Source: Zoogloea dura
GTDB lineage: Bacteria > Pseudomonadota > Gammaproteobacteria > Burkholderiales > Rhodocyclaceae
Assembly: GCF_012927165.1 (NCBI RefSeq)
Contig: NZ_JABBGA010000004.1
Span: forward strand, 1-64,000
DNA: 64,000 nt
Reading direction: 5' to 3'
Part shown: in pieces, positions 17,046-27,141 of the stretch
Layout: each line of letters opens with the position of its first letter
Position numbering within the stretch: position 1 is the stretch's first letter
Position numbers and translations under genes: made by a program
The notes under the pieces: generated by a model
The model's input: only the letters and a program-made list of their open reading frames with translations
Told to the model about the DNA's origin: nothing
Database searches by the model: none

Positions 17046-19133
17046 ATGCACCGCCCCTATCCAGAGCGCCAATTCCCCAGCGGCAACTTCATCAACCGGG
17101 AGCTCTCCCTGCTCCAGTTCCAGCGCCGCGTGCTGGCCCAGGCAGCCGACCCGGAAGTCCCCCTGCTCGAGCGGCTGCGCTTCCTGTGCATCGTCTCCAG
17201 CAACCTGGACGAGTTCTTCGAAGTGCGGGTCGCCGGCGTCAAGGAGCAGCAACGCCTGGGCAGCCTGGCGCTCACCACCGACGGCCTCACGCCGACGGAG
17301 CTGCAGACCCGCATCAGCCGCGAAGTGCATAGTCTCATCACCGACCAGTACAACCTGCTCAACAACACCCTGCTGCCGGCCCTCGCCACCGAAGGCATCG
17401 TCTTCCTGCGCCGCTCGGCCTGGACCGATGCCCAGCACCTGTGGGCACGCGACTATTTCATGCGCGAGGTGATGCCCGTCCTCACCCCGATCGGGCTCGA
17501 CCCGGCCCACCCCTTCCCGCGGGTGCTCAACAAGAGCCTCAACTTCGCCGTCGAACTGGAAGGCCGCGACGCCTTCGGCCGCAGCTCCGGCGCAGCCATC
17601 GTCCAGGCCCCCCGCGCCCTGCCCCGCGTGATCCGGCTGCCCAGCGAGCTCACCGGGGTCGAATACGGCTTCGTCTTCCTGTCGTCCCTGCTGCATGCCC
17701 ACGTGGGCGAACTCTTCGAGGGCATGAACGTGCTGGGCTGCTACCAGTTCCGGGTCACCCGCAATTCAGACATGTTCGTGGACGAGGAAGAGGTCAAGGA
17801 CCTGCGCGCCACCCTCAAGGGCGAACTGCAGCAGCGCCACTACGGCGACGCCGTGCGCCTGGAGATCGCCGACAACTGCTCGGAGGCGATGGAGCAGTTC
17901 CTGCGCACCCAGTTCGGCCTGGCCGGTGAAGACGTCTACCGTGTCCCCGGCATGGTCAACCCGGTTCGCCTCAACCAGGTGCCCGACTGGGTCGAGCGCC
18001 CCGACCTCAAGTACCGCGCCTTCCGCCCGAGCCGTCCGCGCGGCCTCGAGAAGACCCAGAACATCTTCACCGCCCTGCGCCGCCAGGATGTGCTGCTGCA
18101 CCACCCCTTCCAGAGCTTCGAGCCGGTCATCGAGCTGCTCAAGGCCGCCGCCGATGACGCCGACGTGGTGGCGGTCAAGATGACCGTCTATCGGACCGGC
18201 ACCGATTCGGTGCTGATGGAACACCTGGTGCGCGCCGCCCAGAAGGGCAAGGAAGTCACGGTAGTGCTCGAGCTGATGGCCCGTTTCGACGAGGAGGCCA
18301 ACATCAGCTGGGCCGCCCGGCTGGAAGAAGTGGGGGCTCACGTGGTGTATGGCGTCTTCGGCTACAAGACCCACGCTAAGATGCTGCTGCTGGTCCGCCG
18401 CGAAGAGGGCGCCCTGCGCCGCTACGTGCATCTCGGCACCGGCAACTACCACCCGCGCACCACTCGTTTCTACACCGACTTCGGCCTGCTCACCGCCAAC
18501 GAGGAGATCGGCGCAGACGTGGCCGAGGTGTTCAAGCAGCTCACCGGCCTCGGCCAGGCCGGCAAGCTGCGCCACCTGTGGCAGGCCCCCTTCACCCTGC
18601 AGCCCAACGTGGTCACGGCGATTCTCGAAGAGGCCGAGATCGCTCGCAGCGGACGCAAGGGACGCATCATCGTCAAGGTCAATGCCCTGCTCGAGCCCGA
18701 GACCATCGAGGCGCTCTACGAGGCCTCCCAGGCCGGCGTCGAGATCGACGTGATCGCCCGCAGCGTGTGCGCGCTCAAGCCCGGCGTACCCGGCCTGTCC
18801 GAAAACATCCGGGTCCGCTCCATCGTCGGCCGCTTCCTGGAACACCACCGGATCTTCTACTTTGGCGCCGACGGTGCCGACAAGCTCTACCTGTCCAGCG
18901 CCGACTGGATGGAGCGCAACTTCTTCAAGCGCATCGAGATCGCCTTCCCCATCCTCGATCTGAAAGTGAAACGGCGTGTAATCAAGGAAGGCCTGCGCCC
19001 CTACCTGGGCGACAACTGCCAGGCCTGGGAACTGGATGCCGACAACCATTACCGGCGCAAGAATCCCCGGACCACCCGGCGCTCCGCCCAGGAGATCCTG
19101 CTCAAGGAGCTGAGCGGCATCTCCATGGCCTGA
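17046..19133 (+). CDS. ppk1: polyphosphate kinase 1
   Basis: 695 residues from ATG 17046, which has a GAGGA ribosome-binding site; an upstream in-frame TTG (17016) lacks one. It reversibly makes polyphosphate from ATP. The N-terminal domain starts FINRELSLLQFQRRVL; the catalytic histidine is His462 in VHLGTGNYH and the second conserved histidine is His600 in LEHHRIF. Two phospholipase-D-like C-terminal domains are complete. Divergent from ppx, with a possible Pho box between the genes. Confidence 0.97.
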   Translation: MHRPYPERQFPSGNFINRELSLLQFQRRVLAQAADPEVPLLERLRFLCIVSSNLDEFFEVRVAGVKEQQRLGSLALTTDGLTPTELQTRISREVHSLITDQYNLLNNTLLPALATEGIVFLRRSAWTDAQHLWARDYFMREVMPVLTPIGLDPAHPFPRVLNKSLNFAVELEGRDAFGRSSGAAIVQAPRALPRVIRLPSELTGVEYGFVFLSSLLHAHVGELFEGMNVLGCYQFRVTRNSDMFVDEEEVKDLRATLKGELQQRHYGDAVRLEIADNCSEAMEQFLRTQFGLAGEDVYRVPGMVNPVRLNQVPDWVERPDLKYRAFRPSRPRGLEKTQNIFTALRRQDVLLHHPFQSFEPVIELLKAAADDADVVAVKMTVYRTGTDSVLMEHLVRAAQKGKEVTVVLELMARFDEEANISWAARLEEVGAHVVYGVFGYKTHAKMLLLVRREEGALRRYVHLGTGNYHPRTTRFYTDFGLLTANEEIGADVAEVFKQLTGLGQAGKLRHLWQAPFTLQPNVVTAILEEAEIARSGRKGRIIVKVNALLEPETIEALYEASQAGVEIDVIARSVCALKPGVPGLSENIRVRSIVGRFLEHHRIFYFGADGADKLYLSSADWMERNFFKRIEIAFPILDLKVKRRVIKEGLRPYLGDNCQAWELDADNHYRRKNPRTTRRSAQEILLKELSGISMA

Positions 19134-19191
19134 ATTCGGCGGCATGGCGGCCGGCCCTGCACGGAAGGAAAGCAGGACCGGCATGCTGTTG

Positions 19192-19197
19192 TAGAAT
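19192..19197 (+). promoter_or_regulatory. possible -10 element of the repeat lipoprotein gene
   Basis: TAGAAT at 19192-19197, 22 bases before the first possible start of the lipoprotein gene. No good -35 is visible, so this is weak. Confidence 0.28.
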
Positions 19198-19218
19198 CGC
19201 GGCTCTGATCCATTTCCG

Positions 19219-20517
19219 ATGGCCTGCCCCATGTCCCAGCTTTCCCGCCCGCTTGTCGCCGCCTTCCTCAGTGCCTCCATCCTGACCGCCTGCGGCGGCG
19301 GCGGGTCTTCCGCCTCGGCGCCCGGTGGCGTCACCGTGACGGCGGGCGAGAACCAGGTCTCCCTCAACTGGAATGCCGAATCCGGCGTCGAGTACTGGTT
19401 GTGGTTCAAGGAAGGCAGCACGGTCGCCCCCGGCGACAAGACCGCCAGCTACCGCCTCAAGGTCAGCCCGCCCTATCTCCTCACCGGCCTGACCAACGAC
19501 ACCCAGTACGCCTTCAGCCTCAACGGCCGCAAGGATGGCGGCGAAGGCGGCCCGGGCTCCAGCCCGCTCACCGCCACCCCCCGCCTGGCTGCGAGTTCGT
19601 GGACCACCGGTGGCACCCTCGGCAGCGGCCAGACCCTGCGCAGCGTCGCCTACGGCCTCACCACCAGCAGCTCCAGCACCTATTCATATGTCGCGGTCGG
19701 TGACCGCGGCGCGATCTTCCGCACCCCCGATACCGACGCCGGCCGCCACTACGTCTCCAGCGCCGCGTTGAGCTGGATCACGCCCACCGGCACCGCCGTC
19801 GATTCGAGCATCGACCTCAAGGCAGTGGTGTATTCCACCGGGATCGCCAAGTACATCGCCGTGGGCTCCGGCGGCAACATCGCCTACAGCACCGACATCA
19901 GCAACTGGACCACCGTGCCCAGCGCCACCACCGGCACCACGGCCACGCTCAACGCCATCGCCTCCAGTGGTTCCACCGTGGTTGCGGTGGGCGACAACGG
20001 CACGATCCGCTACTCCACCAATGGCACTAGCTGGTCGGCTCCCGCGTCGGTCACGCCGGCCGTCACCGCCAACCTGCGTGGCGTCACCTACTCCACCAAG
20101 GGCGTCTGGGTGGCAGTGGGCGCCGACGGCACCGTGCTCACCAGCACCGACGCCAGCAACTGGAGCGCCACCACCCAGTCCGGGCAGCTCACCGCCGTGT
20201 CGACGGTGGCCACCACCACCAACAGCGTGACCACCTACTACTTCGTGGCCGTCGGCTCGGATGGCACCGTGCTGACCAGCACCGATGCCAGCACCTGGAC
20301 CACCATGGTGCTCGGCGCCTCCCTGCGCACGGTGGCCGCCGGTACCCGCCTGGTGGCGATGGGCAGCGATGGTGCCATCTACACCCGCGAGCTCACCGGC
20401 ACCACCTGGACCGCCCAGGCCAGTCCGCTGCCGACCACCGCCATGAACGGGCTCATCTACGCCCAGAACATCTACACCGCGGTGGGTGCCAACAGCAGCA
20501 GCGTCTACGCCTACTGA
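19219..20517 (+). CDS. lipoprotein with fibronectin III-like domain and seven beta-propeller-type repeats
   Basis: 432 residues (or 428 from the second ATG at 19231). Lipobox ILTAC gives lipid-modified Cys25 followed by GGGGSS, a flexible linker. Residues about 36-122 resemble a fibronectin III domain (VTVTAGENQVSLNW, YLLTGLTNDTQYAFSL). From about 140 to the end there are seven repeats, each with a VAVGxxGxI core (Gly at 161, 216, 258, 301, 346, 382, 423) and most followed by YSTDxxxW-type strands. Seven units would close a seven-bladed propeller, as in BNR/Ycf48-like proteins. Surface exposed or periplasmic; ligand unknown. It precedes the biotin operon without an obvious terminator. Confidence 0.8.
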   Translation: MACPMSQLSRPLVAAFLSASILTACGGGGSSASAPGGVTVTAGENQVSLNWNAESGVEYWLWFKEGSTVAPGDKTASYRLKVSPPYLLTGLTNDTQYAFSLNGRKDGGEGGPGSSPLTATPRLAASSWTTGGTLGSGQTLRSVAYGLTTSSSSTYSYVAVGDRGAIFRTPDTDAGRHYVSSAALSWITPTGTAVDSSIDLKAVVYSTGIAKYIAVGSGGNIAYSTDISNWTTVPSATTGTTATLNAIASSGSTVVAVGDNGTIRYSTNGTSWSAPASVTPAVTANLRGVTYSTKGVWVAVGADGTVLTSTDASNWSATTQSGQLTAVSTVATTTNSVTTYYFVAVGSDGTVLTSTDASTWTTMVLGASLRTVAAGTRLVAMGSDGAIYTRELTGTTWTAQASPLPTTAMNGLIYAQNIYTAVGANSSSVYAY

Positions 20518-20618
20518 GACCTGCCCGACCGGATCGCACCTTCTGCGTGCGGCCCGGTCCACCGAGTGGAGCCGCCATCCCTGGCCGCTCCACTTTTCAC
20601 TTTCCAAAGCCCTTTCAC

Positions 20619-21950
20619 ATGCCGTCCTCGTCCGCCAACGCCTCCTTCCTGTCCCGCTCCCTCAGCGCGGTGTGGCACCCCTGCACCCAGATGAAGCACC
20701 ATGAACAGCTGCCCCTGATCCCGATCGCCCGGGGAGAAGGCGCCTGGCTGCATGACATGGATGGCCGGCGCTACCTGGACGGGATCAGCTCCTGGTGGGT
20801 CAATCTGTTCGGCCACGCCAATCCGCGCATCGGCAATGCCATCAAGGCCCAGCTCGACACCCTGGAACACGTCATGCTGGCCGGCTTCACCCATGAGCCC
20901 GTGGTCGAGCTGTCGGAACGCCTGGCAGCCCTCACCGGCCACCACCTGGGCCACGCCTTTTACGCCTCCGACGGCGCCTCGGCCACCGAGATCGCCTTGA
21001 AGATGAGCGTGCATTACTGGCGCAACCACGGCCAACCGGGCAAGAACCGCTTCGTCAGCCTCGATGGCAGCTACCACGGTGAAACCGTGGGCGCCCTGGC
21101 GGTCACCGACGTGGCTATCTTCCGTGACGCCTACGCACCTCTGGTGCGCGGCAGCACCAGCGTCGCCAGCCCCGACGCACGCCTGGCTGCGCCGGGCGAG
21201 AGCGCGGCCGACGTGGCCCGTCGCGCCGCCGCTGCACTGGAAGCCCACCTCTCCGCACATGCAGAGGAAACCGCCGCCCTGATCGTCGAACCCCTGGTCC
21301 AGGGAGCCTCCGGCATGGTCATGTACGACCCGGAATACCTGCGTCTGGCCCGTGCCCTGTGCGACCGTTACCGGGTACACCTGGTGGCCGACGAGATCGC
21401 CGTGGGCTGTGGCCGTAGCGGCAGCTTCTTCGCCTGTGAGCAGGCCGGCATCCAGCCCGATTTCCTGCTGCTCTCCAAGGGCATCTCGGGCGGCTACCTG
21501 CCGTTGTCCATCGTGCTCACCACCGACGAGGTGTTCGCCGCCTTCTACGACGACGACACGGCCCGTGGCTTCCTGCACTCCCACTCCTACACCGGCAATC
21601 CCCTGGCCTGCCGGGCCGCCCTGGCCACCCTCGACATCTTCGAGCAGGACGACGTGATCACCACCAACCGGCACAAGGCCGCCCGTCTGGGCGCGGCCTT
21701 CGGTGCCACGGTCGGCGGCCACCCGTCGGTGCGCCACCTGCGTCAGCGCGGCATGATCCTCGCCTTCGACGTGGCCGATGCCCCCGCCGGCTTCTCCCGC
21801 CGCTTCTTCGCCGAAGCCCTCGAGCGCGAGCTGCTGCTGCGCCCCATCGGCAACACCGTTTACACCATGCCGCCCTACATTCTGGACGACGGCGAGATCG
21901 ACTGGCTCGCCGCCCGCTGCGGGGAAGCCCTGGAGGCCAGCCTTGGCTGA
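20619..21950 (+). CDS. bioA: adenosylmethionine-8-amino-7-oxononanoate aminotransferase
   Basis: 443 residues from ATG 20619. PLP class III aminotransferase that converts 7-keto-8-aminopelargonate to 7,8-diaminopelargonate using S-adenosylmethionine as amino donor. BioA hallmarks: [12 protein letters not shown] at the N-terminus, [27 protein letters not shown], the [11 protein letters not shown] segment, and PLP Lys287 in LLSKGISGG. The gene starts a biotin operon of five genes in the order A-F-H-C-D; no bioB is in the window. Its stop overlaps the TTG start of bioF. Confidence 0.96.
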   Translation: MPSSSANASFLSRSLSAVWHPCTQMKHHEQLPLIPIARGEGAWLHDMDGRRYLDGISSWWVNLFGHANPRIGNAIKAQLDTLEHVMLAGFTHEPVVELSERLAALTGHHLGHAFYASDGASATEIALKMSVHYWRNHGQPGKNRFVSLDGSYHGETVGALAVTDVAIFRDAYAPLVRGSTSVASPDARLAAPGESAADVARRAAAALEAHLSAHAEETAALIVEPLVQGASGMVMYDPEYLRLARALCDRYRVHLVADEIAVGCGRSGSFFACEQAGIQPDFLLLSKGISGGYLPLSIVLTTDEVFAAFYDDDTARGFLHSHSYTGNPLACRAALATLDIFEQDDVITTNRHKAARLGAAFGATVGGHPSVRHLRQRGMILAFDVADAPAGFSRRFFAEALERELLLRPIGNTVYTMPPYILDDGEIDWLAARCGEALEASLG

Positions 21951-23127
21951 GCGCCCCGATCCCCTCGACGAAATCCGCAGCAGCCTGGCAGACCTGGATG
22001 CAGCGGGCCTGCGCCGCCGCCGCCGCATCGTCACCACCCCCTGCCGGCCCGACACCCGCCTGGCCGACCGCGACGGCCCGGTTCTCGCCTTCTGCTCCAA
22101 CGACTACCTGGGCCTGGCCGCCGAATCGGCGCTGGGCCAGGCCCTGCAGGCCGGCGCCGCCCGCTGGGGCTGCGGCTCCGGAGCCTCCCACCTGGTCAGC
22201 GGCCACTATGCTGCTCACGAAGCGCTCGAAGCCCGGCTGGCCGGCTTCGTCGGCATGGAGGACGCCCTCTACTTCTCCACCGGCTACATGGCCAACATCG
22301 GCGTCATGCCGGCCCTGGTCGGCCGCGGTGACGCCATCTTCGCCGACAAGGTCAATCACGCCTCGCTGGTCGATGGTGCCCTGCTGTCCCGCGCCGAGCT
22401 GATCCGCTACCCCCATTGCGACCTGGCCGCCCTCGAAGCACGCCTGGCGGCCTCCACCGCGCCACGCAAGCTGATCGTCACCGACGGCGTGTTCAGCATG
22501 GATGGCGACATCGCCCCCCTGCCCGGACTCCTTGCCCTGGCCGAAGCGCACCGTGCCTGGCTGCTGGTGGACGATGCCCACGGCTTCGGGGTGCTGGGCC
22601 CCGGCGGACGCGGCTGCCTGGCCCACTTCGGCCTCGCCTCGCCACGCCTCATCTACATGGGCACCCTCGGCAAGGCTGCCGGCGCAGCCGGCGCCTTCGT
22701 GGCCGGACAAGGGGAGGTGATCGACTGGCTGATCAACCGCAGCCGCAGCTACATCTTCACCACCGGCGCCCCGCCGGCCCTGGCCGAAGCCCTGCTGACG
22801 GCCGTGGACCTCATCGAACACAGCGACGCGCGGCGTACCCACCTGGACGCCCTCATCGCCCGCCTGAAGGCCGGCCTGCACCTGAAGCGCTGGCAGCTGC
22901 TGCCCTCCGACACCCCCATCCAGCCCCTGGTCATCGGCGACAATCACGAGACCCTGGCGGTCTCCCGCGCCCTCGACGCCGAAGGCCTGTGGGTACCGGC
23001 GATCCGCCCGCCGACCGTACCCAAGGGGGCCGCCCGCCTGCGCATCACGCTCTCCGCGGCGCACAGCCTTGAGCAGGTGGACCGCCTCACCGACGCACTC
23101 AAGCGGCTGGAGGCCCGGGGCGCATGA
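21943..23127 (+). CDS. bioF: 8-amino-7-oxononanoate synthase
   Basis: 394 residues starting at TTG 21943, which lies inside the last codons of bioA; TGGAGG six bases upstream supports it, and no ATG occurs before the conserved region. It condenses pimeloyl-ACP (or CoA) with L-alanine. Motifs: [31 protein letters not shown], and PLP Lys244 in MGTLGKAAG. Its stop overlaps bioH by four bases. Confidence 0.95.
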   Translation: MAERPDPLDEIRSSLADLDAAGLRRRRRIVTTPCRPDTRLADRDGPVLAFCSNDYLGLAAESALGQALQAGAARWGCGSGASHLVSGHYAAHEALEARLAGFVGMEDALYFSTGYMANIGVMPALVGRGDAIFADKVNHASLVDGALLSRAELIRYPHCDLAALEARLAASTAPRKLIVTDGVFSMDGDIAPLPGLLALAEAHRAWLLVDDAHGFGVLGPGGRGCLAHFGLASPRLIYMGTLGKAAGAAGAFVAGQGEVIDWLINRSRSYIFTTGAPPALAEALLTAVDLIEHSDARRTHLDALIARLKAGLHLKRWQLLPSDTPIQPLVIGDNHETLAVSRALDAEGLWVPAIRPPTVPKGAARLRITLSAAHSLEQVDRLTDALKRLEARGA

Positions 23128-23876
23128 GCACCGCCACGAGCCCCCTGCGTCCGCTGGTGCTGCTCCATGGCTGGGGCCTGTCGGCGGCCGTCTGGAAGCC
23201 TCTGCTCGGCCACCTCCAGCCGCAGCGTGCCGTACACCTGCCGGACCTGCCGGGCCACGGCAACGCGGCCCCGGCCGGCGAAACCCTCGCCAGCTGGGCC
23301 GATGCCCTGCTCCCCGCCCTGCCGGACGACGGCGTCCTCGTCGGCTGGTCATTGGGTGCCCAGCTAGCCCTCGAGCTTGCCCAGCGCCATCCGGAGAAAG
23401 TTGCCCGCCTGGTGCTGATCGGGGCATCACCTCGCTTCACGATGTGCGAAGACTGGCCCCACGGCCTGTCCGGCGCGACGCTCGATGACTTCCGGGCCCA
23501 GTTCGACAGCGCACCGGAGGCCACCCAGCGCCGCTTCGTCGCCCTGCAGAGTCTCGGCGACCGCGCTCGGAAGCAGGTAGCCAACACCCTCACCGACAGC
23601 CTCACCCCGGCCGATTCCAGCCACCACGCGGCTCTTGCCAACGGCCTGCGCCTGCTCGCCGAAACCGACCTGCGCCCCCGGCTTTCCCGGATCGCCCAGC
23701 CAGCACGCCTGCTGCATGGCAGCGAAGACAAGCTGATGCCGGTCACCGCCGCCGAGTGGCTGGCCGGTCAGCTCCCGGGTGGCCGTCTCAGCGTCTTCGG
23801 ACAGTCCGGCCATGCCCCCTTCCTGTCACGCCCCGCCGATTGCGCGGGCCTCATCGAGGGCTTTGCCGATGAGTGA
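23124..23876 (+). CDS. bioH: pimeloyl-ACP methyl ester esterase
   Basis: 250 residues, alpha/beta hydrolase. It removes the methyl group from pimeloyl-ACP methyl ester once the chain is complete. Nucleophile Ser76 in VGWSLGAQ, oxyanion region LLHGWGLS (13-20), catalytic Asp in GSEDKLMPV and His in GHAPFLSRP. The ATG overlaps the bioF stop (ATGA), and its own stop overlaps the bioC start, so the pair BioH and BioC are made together. Confidence 0.95.
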   Translation: MSTATSPLRPLVLLHGWGLSAAVWKPLLGHLQPQRAVHLPDLPGHGNAAPAGETLASWADALLPALPDDGVLVGWSLGAQLALELAQRHPEKVARLVLIGASPRFTMCEDWPHGLSGATLDDFRAQFDSAPEATQRRFVALQSLGDRARKQVANTLTDSLTPADSSHHAALANGLRLLAETDLRPRLSRIAQPARLLHGSEDKLMPVTAAEWLAGQLPGGRLSVFGQSGHAPFLSRPADCAGLIEGFADE

Positions 23877-24651
23877 CGCCCCCGCCCCGAAGCACGCCGT
23901 ACGCGCCGCCTTCGACAAGGCCGCCGATGCCTACGATGCGGTGGCGGCCGTGCAGCGCAGCGCCTGTGACCGCCTGCTCGATCTCGTCGCGGCCACCCCG
24001 AGCTGCCAGCCTGGACGCATCCTCGATGCCGGCACCGGCACCGGCTATGCCCTGCCCGGCCTGCAGCGCCTGTTCCCGGCTGCGGCGCTGATCGCCCTGG
24101 ATTTCGCACCGGCCATGCTCAAGCGCCAGCCCGCCGGGCTGGCCCTGCCCCTGTGCGCCGACCTCGAACACCTGCCGCTGGCAGACGCCAGCCTCGACGC
24201 CCTGTGGTCCAGCTATGCGCTTCAGTGGTGCGCGCCGCGCCAGGCCCTGCCGGAACTGGCGCGCAGCCTGCGGCCGGGTGGTCAGCTGTGGCTCGCCTCG
24301 CTCGGCCCGGGCACCCTGCAGGAGCTGCGCGACGCCTTCCGTCACGTGGACCAGGACGAGCATGTGCTGAGCTTCCAGCCACCGGAAGTCCTGGAAGATG
24401 CGGCCGAAGATGCCGGCCTGCGCATCCTCACCAGCGAACGGGACACCCTGCACGCCTGGGCGCCCGACCTGCGCGGCCTGCTGCGAGACATCAAGACCCT
24501 GGGCGCCCACCAGACCGGCGCACCGCGCCGGCGCGCACCGCTCGGCAAGCAGGCCTGGAGCCGGCTGGCCGCCGCCTATGAAGTCCACCGCACGCCGGCC
24601 GGCCTCCCCGCCTCCTACGACACCCTCTGGATCATCGCTGAAAAGAAATGA
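23869..24651 (+). CDS. bioC: malonyl-ACP O-methyltransferase
   Basis: 260 residues from ATG 23869 (overlapping bioH by eight bases). SAM-dependent methyltransferase that caps malonyl-ACP so fatty acid synthesis can build pimelate. Motif I is [14 protein letters not shown] (about 50-63) and motif III-like region is WSSYALQWC; the C-terminus [10 protein letters not shown] is family-typical. Its stop overlaps bioD (ATGA). Confidence 0.93.
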   Translation: MSDAPAPKHAVRAAFDKAADAYDAVAAVQRSACDRLLDLVAATPSCQPGRILDAGTGTGYALPGLQRLFPAAALIALDFAPAMLKRQPAGLALPLCADLEHLPLADASLDALWSSYALQWCAPRQALPELARSLRPGGQLWLASLGPGTLQELRDAFRHVDQDEHVLSFQPPEVLEDAAEDAGLRILTSERDTLHAWAPDLRGLLRDIKTLGAHQTGAPRRRAPLGKQAWSRLAAAYEVHRTPAGLPASYDTLWIIAEKK

Positions 24652-25316
24652 CCGCCTACTTCATCACCGGCACCGACACCGAGATCGGCAAGACCTTCGT
24701 CACCTGCACCCTGCTGCACAGCGCACGCCGGCAAGGCCTGCGCGCCCTCGGCATGAAGCCCGTCGCCGCCGGCGCAGAAACGATCAACGGCGAATCCCTC
24801 AACGAGGATGCCGCCCGCCTGCGGGCCGCCGGCAGCTTCGACCCGGGCCTGGCACTGCTCAATCCCTATTGCCTGGCCAGCCCCATCGCGCCGCACATCG
24901 CTGCCGCCGAGGAAGGCGTGCAGATCGAGGTGAGCCACATCCTGAAGGCCTTCGAGGCCCTGCGGACGCAGGCGGATGTGGTGCTGGTGGAGGGCGTTGG
25001 AGGCTTCCGGGTGCCACTGGGTGATGACTACGACACCGCCGACCTGGCCCGCGACCTGGGCCTGCCGGTGATCCTGGTGGTGGGAATGCGCCTGGGTTGC
25101 ATCAACCACGCCCTGCTCAGCGCAGAGGCCATCGCCGCGCGCGGCCTGCAACTGGTGGGCTGGGTTGCCAACCAGGTGGATCCGGCGATGCTGCGTTTCG
25201 ACCAGAACCTGGAAGCCCTGACCCGCCGCATGCCGGCACCCTTGATGGGCGTGGTGCCCTTCCAGGCAGACGGAGACGCCGCGGCCGCGGCTGCCGGCCT
25301 GCGTCTACCGGCCTGA
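24648..25316 (+). CDS. bioD: dethiobiotin synthetase
   Basis: 222 residues. ATP-dependent ring closure of diaminopelargonate with CO2 to dethiobiotin. P-loop GTDTEIGKT at 8-16, then GMKPVAAG, and [11 protein letters not shown]. The last gene of the biotin operon, with ATGA overlap with bioC. Its last 12 bases overlap the convergent TrmH-family gene. Confidence 0.96.
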   Translation: MTAYFITGTDTEIGKTFVTCTLLHSARRQGLRALGMKPVAAGAETINGESLNEDAARLRAAGSFDPGLALLNPYCLASPIAPHIAAAEEGVQIEVSHILKAFEALRTQADVVLVEGVGGFRVPLGDDYDTADLARDLGLPVILVVGMRLGCINHALLSAEAIAARGLQLVGWVANQVDPAMLRFDQNLEALTRRMPAPLMGVVPFQADGDAAAAAAGLRLPA

Positions 25317-26090
25317 GGCGCGTCCCTGGCGGAGCTGCTCGAACAAGCACACTGCCGCCGCCACCCCCACGTTGAGGGACTCCATGCCCCCGGGCATGGG
25401 AATGATGATGCGGCGGGTGGCCAGCGCCGCCACCCCGTCCGACAAGCCCTGCCCCTCTGAACCGAAAAGCCAGGCCACCGGCCCGCCCAGATCGATGTCG
25501 TAGAGATCGGTGGCATCGACCAGGTCGGCGGCCAGGATCTGGCCAGGGTAGCCGGCCAGCGTCGCGGCCGCCTCCACGCCTTCGCGGATGTCGAGATGGA
25601 AATGGGCCCCCATCGCGGCCCGCAAGACGCGGGGCGACCAAGCCTGGGCACAACCCGGAGTCAGCACCACGTCGCGCAGGCCCACCGCCGCGGCAGTGCG
25701 CAGGATGGTCCCCAGGTTGCCTGGGTCCTGCACCGCATCAAGGACCACGCAGTTGCCCTGCACCGGGGCCGCAGGCGAATCGGGAATCTCCACCCGGGCC
25801 AGCACGCCGCTGGGTGAGTCGACCGGGCTGATCTGCGCGAACAGCCGGTCCGGCACCTCGACCAGGCTGTCCGGTGTGCAGCGAGCCAGCAAGGATTCGA
25901 TCTCGGGCTGCAGACGTCCGCTCTCGCTGACCACCACCTGCAGCGGCGCCACCCCATGCTGCAGCGCGACTTCAAGCAGATGGGTGCCGTCTAAAAGGGT
26001 TTCCCCGGCCTTGCGTCGGTCCCGGGCCGAACCGGCCAGCGCCTGGAGGTGCTTGATCGCCGGATTGTCCCTGGAACTGATGTGCTTCAC
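25305..26090 (-). CDS. TrmH/SpoU family RNA 2'-O-methyltransferase
   Basis: 261 residues from GTG 26090 ([18 protein letters not shown] is the family N-terminus; the open frame continues upstream without homology). The N-terminal substrate-binding domain ends near 95; the SpoU catalytic knot shows [28 protein letters not shown] and [18 protein letters not shown]. It methylates rRNA or tRNA ribose; the exact target is not clear (related to YsgA/RlmB-like proteins). Last gene of the long - strand operon, two bases after the CopD-like gene. Confidence 0.9.
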   Translation of the reverse strand: MKHISSRDNPAIKHLQALAGSARDRRKAGETLLDGTHLLEVALQHGVAPLQVVVSESGRLQPEIESLLARCTPDSLVEVPDRLFAQISPVDSPSGVLARVEIPDSPAAPVQGNCVVLDAVQDPGNLGTILRTAAAVGLRDVVLTPGCAQAWSPRVLRAAMGAHFHLDIREGVEAAATLAGYPGQILAADLVDATDLYDIDLGGPVAWLFGSEGQGLSDGVAALATRRIIIPMPGGMESLNVGVAAAVCLFEQLRQGRASGR

Positions 26091-26092
26091 GA

Positions 26093-26548
26093 TCAGACAG
26101 CCAGCCCGAGGGTGGCCACCGCCACGGTGAAGGTGCCGAGCAGCAGATTGATGCCGACCCGCTGGCGGATCCGGTTGAGCGCCGATGCGCCCTGGGCCCA
26201 GCTCTCGGCGGCCACCGCCTGCTGCAGCGCCTGCCAGGGGCCAAACCAGATGCTCGCAAAGACGGCCACCATCACCAGCCCGATACCCGCCATGGCATGC
26301 CAGGCCACCGGCGCCTGGGCAAAGCCAGTGGCACCGAGCATGGCGAAACCGGAGCCGACGATCAGCCCGATGGCCAGCCACACCACCCGGAAGAAACGCC
26401 CGAGCACACCACACCACAGGGTCAGGCGCTGGGCCGGCGGCAACTCCAGGGCCGCGGGGCGCAGGCAGAAATGGGCAAAGGCCATGCCGCCCACCCACAG
26501 GATCACACCGGCAAGATGCAGGAAAAGCAGCGCATGATGGAATTTCAC
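26093..26548 (-). CDS. CopD-like four-helix membrane protein
   Basis: 151 residues from GTG 26548, which overlaps the rnhB stop (GTGA). About four membrane helices. [20 protein letters not shown] at the N-terminus matches the CopD/DUF (YkgB-like) family, with a His in the first helix as in heme or copper-binding family members. The function is not established. It is sandwiched between rnhB and the TrmH gene by translational coupling. Confidence 0.75.
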   Translation of the reverse strand: MKFHHALLFLHLAGVILWVGGMAFAHFCLRPAALELPPAQRLTLWCGVLGRFFRVVWLAIGLIVGSGFAMLGATGFAQAPVAWHAMAGIGLVMVAVFASIWFGPWQALQQAVAAESWAQGASALNRIRQRVGINLLLGTFTVAVATLGLAV

Positions 26549-27141
26549 TTCAGGTCCTCGTCGGTCCACAGGGGTGGGTTGGCGATGATGTCATGCACCG
26601 GCGCAAAACTGCGCCGGTAGATCTCGCAGGCGCCATGGGCGCGCAGGGCCTTCAGATGCGCCGCTGTGGGATAGCCCTTGTGGCCGGCCAGACCGTACTG
26701 GGGATAACGCTTGTCCAGTTCGACCAGCTGGGCATCCCTGGCCGTCTTGGCCAGGATCGAGGCGGCCGAGATCTCCTGGACCAGCGCATCGCCCTTGACG
26801 ATGGCCTCGCAGGGTATGTCCAGCTGCGGGCAACGGTTGCCGTCCACCACCACCTTGTCCGGGCGACGGGCCAGGCCGGCCACGGCCCGCTGCATGGCCA
26901 GCATGGAGGCATGCAGGATGTTGAGGCGGTCGATCTCGGCGACGCTGGCTTCGGCGATGGCCCAGGCCAGGGCCTTCTCGCGGATCTCCAGGGCCAGCTT
27001 GTCGCGACGCTTGTCAGAGAGCTTCTTGGAGTCAGCCAGGCCCACGATGGGCCGGGCCGGGTCGAGAATGACCGCGGCGGCCACCACCGGCCCGCACAGG
27101 GGCCCACGGCCGGCCTCGTCCACACCACACAGCAGGATCAC
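26545..27141 (-). CDS. rnhB: ribonuclease HII
   Basis: 198 residues from GTG 27141, overlapping the lpxB stop (GTGA). It cleaves RNA in RNA-DNA hybrids and removes misincorporated ribonucleotides. Catalytic acidic residues are in [13 protein letters not shown] (D8, E9), VDGNRCP (D99 region) and the [13 protein letters not shown] segment. The C-terminus [13 protein letters not shown] is typical. The placement directly after lpxB is common in Proteobacteria. Confidence 0.96.
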   Translation of the reverse strand: MILLCGVDEAGRGPLCGPVVAAAVILDPARPIVGLADSKKLSDKRRDKLALEIREKALAWAIAEASVAEIDRLNILHASMLAMQRAVAGLARRPDKVVVDGNRCPQLDIPCEAIVKGDALVQEISAASILAKTARDAQLVELDKRYPQYGLAGHKGYPTAAHLKALRAHGACEIYRRSFAPVHDIIANPPLWTDEDLK

